From positions 1 through 64,000 of the forward strand of contig NZ_VCNG01000010.1 of assembly GCF_006227205.1 (NCBI RefSeq): DNA of 64,000 nt, given 5' to 3'. The notes beneath the pieces were generated by a model. That model saw only the letters and a list, made by a program, of their open reading frames with translations, ran no database searches and was not told where the DNA came from. The stretch is from Pseudomonas sp. ICMP22404 (lineage in GTDB: Bacteria > Pseudomonadota > Gammaproteobacteria > Pseudomonadales > Pseudomonadaceae). Positions 34,169 to 41,390 of this stretch are shown piece by piece (positions within the stretch are counted from its first letter, which is position 1; each line of letters starts with the position of its first letter). The translations under genes were made by a program, and so were the position numbers.

Positions 34169-34483
34169 ATGGCCAGAACCCAGGCAAAGACTGCTCAAGA
34201 AATCCTTATGGAAGACTTTCAGACGCTGGTCAGCGACACCGAACGGCTACTGGACCACACCGCGACACTGGCGGGCGACCAGGCCGATGAGCTGCGCAGC
34301 CAGATCCACGAAACGCTCCTGCGCGCCCGCGACACCCTCAAGCTGACCGAAGATTCCATGCGCGAACGCGGCCAGGCCGCAGTCATCGCTACCGAGGAAT
34401 ACGTACAGGCCAATCCTTGGCAGTCCGTCGGCATCGCCGCTGGGGTGGGCTTTCTGATCGGCCTGCTGGCGACACGGCGCTGA
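34169..34483 (+). CDS. ElaB/YqjD-family membrane protein (DUF883)
   Basis: 104-aa protein with a long charged, helical N-terminal region (DFQTLVSDTERLLDHTATLAG) and the family C-terminus NPWQSVGIAAGVGFLIGLLATRR, a membrane helix ending in arginines. YqjD and ElaB anchor at the inner membrane and bind ribosomes in stationary phase in E. coli. CGGAG precedes the ATG. First of three tightly packed genes matching E. coli yqjD-yqjE-yqjK in order. Confidence 0.93.
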   Translation: MARTQAKTAQEILMEDFQTLVSDTERLLDHTATLAGDQADELRSQIHETLLRARDTLKLTEDSMRERGQAAVIATEEYVQANPWQSVGIAAGVGFLIGLLATRR

Positions 34484-34484
34484 T

Positions 34485-34874
34485 ATGGATATCAACGACT
34501 CCGGCTCGTCCGAATCGGGCACAGCCTCTTCAGCGCGCCGCCTTGGCGCGGCGTTTCTCGGGCTGCTGCACAGCCACGTTGAACTGTTCGGCATGGAACT
34601 GCAGGAACAGAAAGCCCGGACTGTCAGCCTCCTGTTGTTCGCCGGCCTGGCGCTGGTGTTTGCCTTGCTGCTCCTGGTAGGGCTCTCGACCCTGGTGCTG
34701 ATCCTGGTGTGGGACACCTATCGCCTCGCGGGCATCATCGGCCTGTGCCTGTTCTATCTGTTGGCGGCATTGTTCTGCGGCCTTCGACTCAGGGCAGCGA
34801 TCTACGATGAATCGACACCCTTCCACGCCACACTCGAAGAACTGAACAACGACCGGGAGCGCCTGCTGCCATGA
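34485..34874 (+). CDS. YqjE-like phage-holin-family membrane protein
   Basis: 129-aa protein with two central membrane helices (LLLFAGLALVFALLLLVGLS and IIGLCLFYLLAALFCGLRL) and an N-terminal amphipathic helix (LLHSHVELFGMELQEQKART). This is the Actinobacterial holin-X/YqjE pattern; despite the name there is no phage context. It starts 1 nt after the DUF883 stop and overlaps the next gene by 4 nt (ATGA). Function unknown; probably an envelope or stationary-phase role together with its neighbours. Confidence 0.88.
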   Translation: MDINDSGSSESGTASSARRLGAAFLGLLHSHVELFGMELQEQKARTVSLLLFAGLALVFALLLLVGLSTLVLILVWDTYRLAGIIGLCLFYLLAALFCGLRLRAAIYDESTPFHATLEELNNDRERLLP

Positions 34875-35206
34875 GCCTTCCCGACATCCCTCAAGCCCGG
34901 ACCCGCCAGGAAATGCGCAAGGCACTGGTGCGCCTGCGCATGGAAATGCATCGCCAGGAAATCCGTCAGGAAACGCGCCAGCTGTTGCAACCGCTGCAGC
35001 GGATGCGTGGCCTTGGCCAGAGCTGGCACGAAGGCTTCGGCATCAAGCATGCGCCACTCTGGGGTATGGCAGCCGTGTCCTTGCTCGGCTTCATCGGTGG
35101 CAAGCGGACCCGCAGCGGACGCAGCGGCGGCCTGATTCGCCTGATCCGACTGGCAACGACCCTGGTGCCGCTGATCAAACTGGCCCGCAACGTACGCAAG
35201 CCCTGA
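34871..35206 (+). CDS. YqjK-like hypothetical protein
   Basis: 111-aa very basic protein. The N-terminal half is a charged helix rich in Arg, Glu and Gln (RLRMEMHRQEIRQETRQLLQ) and the middle has a short hydrophobic segment (HAPLWGMAAVSLLGFIGG) followed by RTRSGRSGG. It overlaps yqjE by ATGA and completes the three-gene unit. Assigned as YqjK-like from position and composition only. Confidence 0.75.
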   Translation: MSLPDIPQARTRQEMRKALVRLRMEMHRQEIRQETRQLLQPLQRMRGLGQSWHEGFGIKHAPLWGMAAVSLLGFIGGKRTRSGRSGGLIRLIRLATTLVPLIKLARNVRKP

Positions 35207-35272
35207 CGGGCTTGCGGGACGCTTCACGAACCGGGAAGCTAGGGCATTTCTATCTCAACGGAGCAACCGGCC

Positions 35273-36601
35273 TTGGATTGGCATACCCTGCTGACTCGCG
35301 AACGTCTCGGAAAACCTGTGCACAGCCCGGAAGAGCTGGGCCGCAGTCCTTTTCACAAGGACCATGACCGCATCATCTTTTCCGGAGCCTTCCGCCGCCT
35401 GGGACGCAAGACGCAGGTACACCCGGTGTCCAGCAACGACCATATCCACACGCGCCTGACCCATTCGCTGGAGGTCAGTTGCGTCGGGCGCTCCCTGGGC
35501 ATGCGCGTGGGGGAAACCATCCGTAGCGCCCTGCCTGACTGGTGCGAACCGAGCGACCTGGGGATGGTGGTGCAATCCGCCTGCCTGGCACACGATATCG
35601 GCAACCCGCCCTTCGGTCATTCCGGCGAAGACGCTATCCGCTATTGGTTCCAGCAGGCGGCTGGCCGCGGCTGGCTCGACGCCATGAGCGAGGCCGAGCG
35701 CAGCGATTTTCTCAACTTCGAAGGCAACGCCCAAGGGTTCCGGGTCCTCACGCAACTTGAATACCATCAGTTCGATGGAGGTACCCGACTGACCTATGCC
35801 ACCCTCGGCACCTACCTGAAATATCCCTGGACCGCCCGCCATGCCGACTCCCTGGGCTACAAGAAGCACAAGTTTGGCTGCTACCAGAGCGAGTTGCCGT
35901 TGCTGGAGCAGATTGCCCACAAGCTCGGCCTGCCACAACTTGAAGACCAGCGCTGGGCACGGCATCCGCTGGTGTACCTGATGGAAGCCGCCGATGACAT
36001 CTGCTACGCGCTGATCGACCTGGAAGATGGCGTGGAAATGGAACTGCTGGACTATTCCCAGGTGGAGTCGCTGCTCCTGGATCTGGTGGGCGACGATATT
36101 CCGGACACCTATCGCCAGCTAGGGCCACTGGATTCCCGGCGACGCAAACTGGCGATCCTGCGGGGCAAGGCCATCGAACACCTGACCAACGCCGCCGCCC
36201 GGGCGTTCGTCGAGCAACAGGAAGCGTTACTGGCCGGCACGTTGCCGGGTGATCTGGTAGAGCATATGCACGGCCCGGCCAAGCGATGCGTGTTGAATGC
36301 CAAGGACATGGCGCGCAAGAAAATATTCCAGGACAAACGCAAGACCTTGAATGAAATCGGTGCATACACCACGCTTGAAATCCTGCTCAACGGCTTTTGC
36401 GGTGCAGCCTTGGAACAGCATGGAGGCCGCCTACCCTCCTTCAAGAATCGCCGTATTCTCGACCTGCTGGGGAACAATGCCCCTGATCCCAATGGTCCTT
36501 TGCATACTGCGTTCCTGCGGATGATCGATTTCATCGCCGGGATGACAGACAGCTATGCCAGCGAAATGGCCCAGGAGATGACCGGTCGTACCCGCCAGTG
36601 A
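35273..36601 (+). CDS. dgt: dGTP triphosphohydrolase-like protein
   Basis: HD-superfamily nucleotide hydrolase of 442 aa, converting dNTPs to nucleosides and triphosphate. Metal-binding residues are visible in RLTHSLEVSCVGRS and QSACLAHDIGNPPFGHSGED, and a third aspartate in MEAADDICYALIDLEDGVE. The start is TTG at 35273 with GGAG upstream, giving MDWHTLLTRERLGK. It lies upstream of rocA2-rocS2, as in P. aeruginosa (PA3043-PA3045), although the strand arrangement may differ. Confidence 0.92.
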   Translation: MDWHTLLTRERLGKPVHSPEELGRSPFHKDHDRIIFSGAFRRLGRKTQVHPVSSNDHIHTRLTHSLEVSCVGRSLGMRVGETIRSALPDWCEPSDLGMVVQSACLAHDIGNPPFGHSGEDAIRYWFQQAAGRGWLDAMSEAERSDFLNFEGNAQGFRVLTQLEYHQFDGGTRLTYATLGTYLKYPWTARHADSLGYKKHKFGCYQSELPLLEQIAHKLGLPQLEDQRWARHPLVYLMEAADDICYALIDLEDGVEMELLDYSQVESLLLDLVGDDIPDTYRQLGPLDSRRRKLAILRGKAIEHLTNAAARAFVEQQEALLAGTLPGDLVEHMHGPAKRCVLNAKDMARKKIFQDKRKTLNEIGAYTTLEILLNGFCGAALEQHGGRLPSFKNRRILDLLGNNAPDPNGPLHTAFLRMIDFIAGMTDSYASEMAQEMTGRTRQ

Positions 36602-36990
36602 CATTGCCCTGTGGGAGCGAGCCTGCTCCGGACGGCGATCCGACGATAGCGTCCGATCAGTTTGCCTTCATGGCGACTGACACTCTGCTTCGGAAGCCGG
36701 CCCACTCCCACAACGGATTCGCAACGTAAGTTGCACAGTATTGACAACATACTTTCGCCCTGCTTGTAAAAGTGACGCTCTAAAACCCTCTCCCGATCTT
36801 TAGTCCGCTCATAAAAACGCGGCCTCCTCATTCCCATTACCTACTAAAAACCTAATTACCTCGTAGTACCCCGCTTCTTTTTTTGTAGGAAACTTCTGAA
36901 ATTGAATATGTACACCCGTCTCCTCATACGACCACGGCTTTAACTGGGCTAAGGTGCGCGCTTTATTTAAGCTCGCAAGGGACTTTATTC
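36602..36990. promoter_or_regulatory. 389-bp gap upstream of the RocA2-like regulator
   Basis: It starts with a degenerate REP-like pair (36611-36712: GTGGGAGCGAGCCTGCTC facing GGCCCACTCCCAC), then about 230 bp of AT-rich sequence unlike the flanking genes. AAGGGA lies upstream of the next ATG. No ORF is convincing. The AT-rich stretch is expected to hold the rocA2 promoter. Confidence 0.6.
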
Positions 36991-37617
36991 ATGAACTCCG
37001 TTTTCATTGTCGACGATCATCCGGTCATTCGCCTCGCCGTTCGCATGCTTCTGGAGCACGAAGGTTATAAAGTCGTAGGAGAAACCGACAATGGCGTCGA
37101 TGCGATGCAAATGGTGCGCGAGTGCATGCCGGATCTGGTTATCCTGGACATTAGCATCCCCAAGCTGGACGGGCTGGAAATCCTCTCGCGCTTCAATGCC
37201 ATGACGACCCCGCTCAAAACGCTGGTGCTCACGGCACAGTCACCGACTCTGTTTGGCATCCGGTGCATGCAGTCCGGAGCCTCCGGTTACGTTTGTAAAC
37301 AGGAGGACCTCAGCGAACTTGTCAGCGCAATCAAGGCCGTATTATCCGGCTACAACTATTTTCCCAGCCAGGCACTGAATCCGATGCGCCCTGACGATCC
37401 GCGCAGTATAGAGTTGGATCTGTTCAAGAACGTCAATGATCGGGAATTGATGGTATTGCAACTTTTTGCCCAGGGTCGCACCAACAAGGAAATAGCCAAA
37501 GGTATGTTTCTAAGCAATAAAACCGTTAGCACCTACAAGAAACGGTTGATGCAGAAACTCAAGGTCAAGTCCCTGGTAGAACTGATTGAAATGGCGAAAC
37601 GAAACGCACTGGTGTGA
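36991..37617 (+). CDS. rocA2: LuxR-family response regulator, RocA2-like
   Basis: DNA-binding regulator of 208 aa. The receiver shows VDDHPVIRLAV, D in LVILDISIPKLDG and K in GYVCKQEDLSE. The C-terminal HTH is VNDRELMVLQLFAQGRTNKE and SNKTVSTYKKRLMQKL. It is followed with overlap by a BvgS/RocS-type hybrid kinase, so phosphate would arrive through that protein's Hpt domain. In P. aeruginosa RocA regulators control cup fimbriae and efflux (family knowledge). No cup genes are in the window. The symbol rests on synteny with dgt. Confidence 0.8.
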   Translation: MNSVFIVDDHPVIRLAVRMLLEHEGYKVVGETDNGVDAMQMVRECMPDLVILDISIPKLDGLEILSRFNAMTTPLKTLVLTAQSPTLFGIRCMQSGASGYVCKQEDLSELVSAIKAVLSGYNYFPSQALNPMRPDDPRSIELDLFKNVNDRELMVLQLFAQGRTNKEIAKGMFLSNKTVSTYKKRLMQKLKVKSLVELIEMAKRNALV

Positions 37618-40600
37618 GAATAAACAGGATGTTCAGATGCATGAAAGGATGCCTCCTGCTATTGATGGCAGGGTTATATGCAGGATTTCTCGCCGCGGCG
37701 CCGGGTGCGCCCGAGCCCTACACACTTCTGGGTCGCTCGACGGCGGCTTCTCCCAAGGTCAACCTGGATGAGGCCCAGCGTGCATGGCTGCTGGGGCGAA
37801 AGGAGTTGGTCCTGGGAACCTCCGCGCCGGATTACCCGCCCTTCGATCTGTCCACCAGCGGACGCGACTACGAAGGCATGACCGCCGATTACGCCGGGCT
37901 CATCGCCGACGCAACCGGCCTGCCGATGAAAGTCCTGCGATTCGGTTCCCGTGAGGCAGCGATCGCGGCGCTCAAGCACGGACAAATCGACCTTCTGGGT
38001 AGCGCCAACGGTTTCGAAGCCCGCGACCCCGACCTTATCCTGTCGACCCCTTATGCCGTGGACCAGCCCGTTCTCGTCACCCGAACCAATGAAAACCGAT
38101 CCCTGAACGAGGACCTCGAGGGACTGCGGCTGAGCATGGTCTATCACTACCTGCCCTTGCAGGACATCGAAAAACTCTACCCAAAGGCGCACCTCACCAC
38201 CTACCCGTCCTATCAGAACGCCATAAATGCCGTTGCCTTCGGCCAGGCCGACGTATTCCTCGGCGATACCATTTCCACTCATTACATGATCAGCAAGGGC
38301 TACCTGAGCAACATCCGCATGGCCAGCTTCGGCAAACATGAATCCTACGGATTCGGTTTTGCGCTAAGACGTCACGACACCCGGCTGCTGGAAATCATCA
38401 ATACCACACTGAACCAGATCCCGATCGCCGAGCAAGCCGCGATCTCCAAACGCTGGAGTGCCGGCGCCGACCTCTACCTCACGGAGCACAGGATACAACT
38501 GACCGATCGGGAGCGACGCTGGTTGGCCGGGCATCCGGTAGTTCGGGTCGCCGTGAACGAAACGTTCGCCCCGTTCACTTTTTTTGATTCGGACGGCGAT
38601 TTTCGCGGGATCAGTGCCGATCTGCTGGAGCTGATCCGGCTGCGTACAGGCCTGCGCCTGGAGATCCAGCACAAGCGCAACGACAGCGACGCGATTACCG
38701 CGCTGCTGAACGGCCAGGCCGACCTGATTGCGGCACTCGTACCCAGCAGCGAACGGCAGCAACAGGTGAAATTCAGCCGCCCCTACGTCGACAGTTCGTT
38801 CGTCCTGTTGACTCGAAAGCAGTCCGACACGCCTGCCACACTCGACCAGTTAGGGACCAGGACCCTGGCGATCGCCAAGGGCAACCCGGTCATCGAGTGG
38901 TTGCACAAGCAGTATCCAGACATCAGGATCGTCGAGACCGAAACCCCCTCGCACGCCATTGAACTGCTCGCCCAAGGCCAGGCCGACGGCAGTGTGAATG
39001 CCCTGGTCATGGCCAATTATTTTCTCTCGTCGCACGCATTCCGGGACACGCTGCAAATCAGCAGCACCGTTGGCACCCAGCAGGCCCTGTTTTCCCTGGC
39101 CACAGCCAAGAACGCCACCGAGTTGAACACCATTCTCGACAAAGCCTTGACCAGCATCGACCCCGACGAACTGGGCGTGATCAACAACCGTTGGCGAGGC
39201 TACGTTTCGGCATCGGAACACACCTGGCGAACCTATAACCGCCTGTTCTTCCAGATCGTTGCCGGCGTTGGCCTGCTATTGCTGATCTCATTGGCCTGGA
39301 ACGCCTACATGCAGAGACAGATCCGCCAACGGCAAAGGGCCGAACTGGCGTTGAACGACCAGCTCGAATTCATGCGCTCACTGGTCAACGGCACCCCTCA
39401 CCCCATTTACGTAAGGGATCGCAACGGCGTCCTGCAAAGTTGCAATGACAGCTACCTGGAAGTGTTCGGTGCAAAACGTGAAGACGTCATCGGCAAGGAC
39501 GTGATGCCCGGATCGATGAGCAACGCCTTCGAAGCGCAGGAATACCAGGCGGACTATCAACGCGTCATGGCCGAAGGCACTGCCCTGATCGTGGACCGGC
39601 CGCTGCACATTGGGGACAGAAAGCTGACGATCTATCACTGGATCCTCCCTTATCGAAACTCCGCTGCCCAGGTACAGGGCATTATCGGTGGTTGGATCGA
39701 CATCAGTGAACGACGACAGCTTTTCGATGAGTTGCGAGCCGCCAAGGAGCGGGCCGATGACGCGAACCGGGCCAAAAGCACCTTCCTGGCAACCATGAGC
39801 CATGAAATCCGCACCCCCATGAACGCTGTGATCGGCATGCTTGAACTGGCGTTGATGCACGCCGATAAAGGGCACGTGGATCGCTCGACAATCGCAGTGG
39901 CCTACGAATCGGCCTCCGGCATGCTGGAGCTGATTGGCGACATCCTGGATATCGCGCGCATCGAATCGGGTCACCTGAGCCTGGCACCCGAACGGGTCAG
40001 TCTCAGGGCGATGCTGCAATCGGTGACACGAGTGTTCGAAGGCGTGGCGCGGCAGAAAAATCTCGTGCTGTCATTGCGGTTCGAACCAGCGGACGATAAT
40101 CCTGATGTGCTGGTGGATCCTCTGCGGTTCAAACAGGTGCTTTCGAACCTGATCAGCAATGCACTCAAATTCACCGAACACGGCTGGGTGAGGGTCGAGG
40201 TCAGACTGACTCGATCCGCCCAGGACGATACCCTGCACATGCAACTTGAAGTCAGCGACAGCGGCATCGGCATCAGCCCCACCGACCTGCAACGGCTGTT
40301 CGAACCCTTTGCCCAGGCCGACAATGCCGGCCGGATGGCCCGCAAGGGTGCCGGGCTGGGGCTGGTGATCAGTCGCAACCTGTGCCGGATGATGGGCGGT
40401 AGCCTGCACTTGAACAGCCAGCCAGGCACCGGTACCCAGGTCAGGGTCTGCCTGAAGCTGACCGTTCTGCCCCCGACCACGACGGGCACACAGCCTGAAC
40501 CGGTAATAGAAACCGCCACGGCCGCCCTGAACGTTCTGGTGGTGGACGACCATTCGGCCAATCGCTTGCTGATGTCGCAACAACTGGAATATCTCGGCCA

Positions 40601-41249
40601 TCGCTACCAGGTCGCCCATGAGGGTGCCGAAGCGCTCAAGACCTGGCTTGAAGGGGACTTCGACCTGGTCATTGCCGATTGCAACATGCCCGTCATGAGC
40701 GGCTACGAACTGGCCGGAGCGATTCGCAAGCACGAAGCCGAACAACGATTGCCACCCTGCACCATTCTGGGGTTCACCGCCAATGCACAGCCTGAGGAAA
40801 AACAACGCTGCCAAGCCGCAGGAATGGACGACTGCCTGTTCAAACCGATCAGCCTGAGCGAACTCAGCCAATGGATGAAGGCCATCAAACCCATCAGTCG
40901 CTCAAACGTTTTCAATGTACAGAACCTGCACGCGCTCACCGGCGGCAATCCCCTGTACACCCAGCGCCTGTTGGAAGAATTGCTCAACAGCAACAGATCG
41001 GATCGCCAGGAACTACTCGCTATCGCCCGAAGCGGGAACCGGCAGGCACTGACCGAAGCGGCGCACAAGATAAAAGGTGCCGCCCGAATCGTGCAGTCGC
41101 CCTTGCTGATCCAGCGATGCGAGGCGCTGGAGCAGGCCTGCCATGAAGCACTGGCACGTTACCGGATCGAGGAATGCACCGGAGCCCTCGAACACGCCAT
41201 GACCGAGCTGGAACGGGTCCTGGAAACAGAGATCGCCAAGGCAAAATAA
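37614..41249 (+). CDS. rocS2: Hybrid sensor kinase with two periplasmic binding domains, RocS2/BvgS-like
   Basis: 1211-aa unorthodox kinase. Order: signal/anchor (about 10-30), two tandem SBP_bac_3 sensor domains (about 55-275 and 300-520; the second begins VVRVAVNETFAPFTFFDSDG), membrane helix (FFQIVAGVGLLLLISLAWNA), PAS domain (about 580-700), HisKA with SHEIRTPMNAVIGML (near 730), HATPase (SNALKFTEHGW, GAGLGLVI), receiver with D in LVIADCNMPVMSG (near 1020) and a C-terminal Hpt with AAHKIKGAARIV (near 1151). All phospho-relay residues are present. The GTG at 37614 overlaps the regulator stop; ATGs at 37629 and 37641 are alternatives. Confidence 0.88.
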   Translation: MRINRMFRCMKGCLLLLMAGLYAGFLAAAPGAPEPYTLLGRSTAASPKVNLDEAQRAWLLGRKELVLGTSAPDYPPFDLSTSGRDYEGMTADYAGLIADATGLPMKVLRFGSREAAIAALKHGQIDLLGSANGFEARDPDLILSTPYAVDQPVLVTRTNENRSLNEDLEGLRLSMVYHYLPLQDIEKLYPKAHLTTYPSYQNAINAVAFGQADVFLGDTISTHYMISKGYLSNIRMASFGKHESYGFGFALRRHDTRLLEIINTTLNQIPIAEQAAISKRWSAGADLYLTEHRIQLTDRERRWLAGHPVVRVAVNETFAPFTFFDSDGDFRGISADLLELIRLRTGLRLEIQHKRNDSDAITALLNGQADLIAALVPSSERQQQVKFSRPYVDSSFVLLTRKQSDTPATLDQLGTRTLAIAKGNPVIEWLHKQYPDIRIVETETPSHAIELLAQGQADGSVNALVMANYFLSSHAFRDTLQISSTVGTQQALFSLATAKNATELNTILDKALTSIDPDELGVINNRWRGYVSASEHTWRTYNRLFFQIVAGVGLLLLISLAWNAYMQRQIRQRQRAELALNDQLEFMRSLVNGTPHPIYVRDRNGVLQSCNDSYLEVFGAKREDVIGKDVMPGSMSNAFEAQEYQADYQRVMAEGTALIVDRPLHIGDRKLTIYHWILPYRNSAAQVQGIIGGWIDISERRQLFDELRAAKERADDANRAKSTFLATMSHEIRTPMNAVIGMLELALMHADKGHVDRSTIAVAYESASGMLELIGDILDIARIESGHLSLAPERVSLRAMLQSVTRVFEGVARQKNLVLSLRFEPADDNPDVLVDPLRFKQVLSNLISNALKFTEHGWVRVEVRLTRSAQDDTLHMQLEVSDSGIGISPTDLQRLFEPFAQADNAGRMARKGAGLGLVISRNLCRMMGGSLHLNSQPGTGTQVRVCLKLTVLPPTTTGTQPEPVIETATAALNVLVVDDHSANRLLMSQQLEYLGHRYQVAHEGAEALKTWLEGDFDLVIADCNMPVMSGYELAGAIRKHEAEQRLPPCTILGFTANAQPEEKQRCQAAGMDDCLFKPISLSELSQWMKAIKPISRSNVFNVQNLHALTGGNPLYTQRLLEELLNSNRSDRQELLAIARSGNRQALTEAAHKIKGAARIVQSPLLIQRCEALEQACHEALARYRIEECTGALEHAMTELERVLETEIAKAK

Positions 41250-41291
41250 ACAGGGGTTTACTATGCTGTTCGCTCGGCAGTGCGCACCAGG

Positions 41292-41370
41292 GGCGTTCTC
41301 AATGGTGTTCCCCTCCGCGCCTTGCCTGGCTCGCGTCAATGCAACGCGGTGCAAAACCATTGAGAACGCC
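41292..41370. promoter_or_regulatory. 15-bp perfect inverted repeat upstream of the HD-GYP gene
   Basis: GGCGTTCTCAATGGT (41292-41306) and ACCATTGAGAACGCC (41356-41370) are exact inverses separated by 49 bp. No T-run follows. It fills most of the gap between rocS2 and the HD-GYP gene, whose CTGGAGG ribosome site starts shortly after. Confidence 0.6.
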
Positions 41371-41390
41371 TGACTCCTGGAGGGACTGCA

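Noticed and set aside
34485..34874. Holin-like protein as a sign of prophage
   Set aside because: YqjE-type proteins carry the holin label by domain name only; no phage structural, lysis or integrase genes are present.
36553..36837. 94-codon minus-strand frame between dgt and rocA2
   Set aside because: It overlaps the end of dgt and a REP-like pair, has no ribosome site or domain, and ends in AT-rich promoter DNA.
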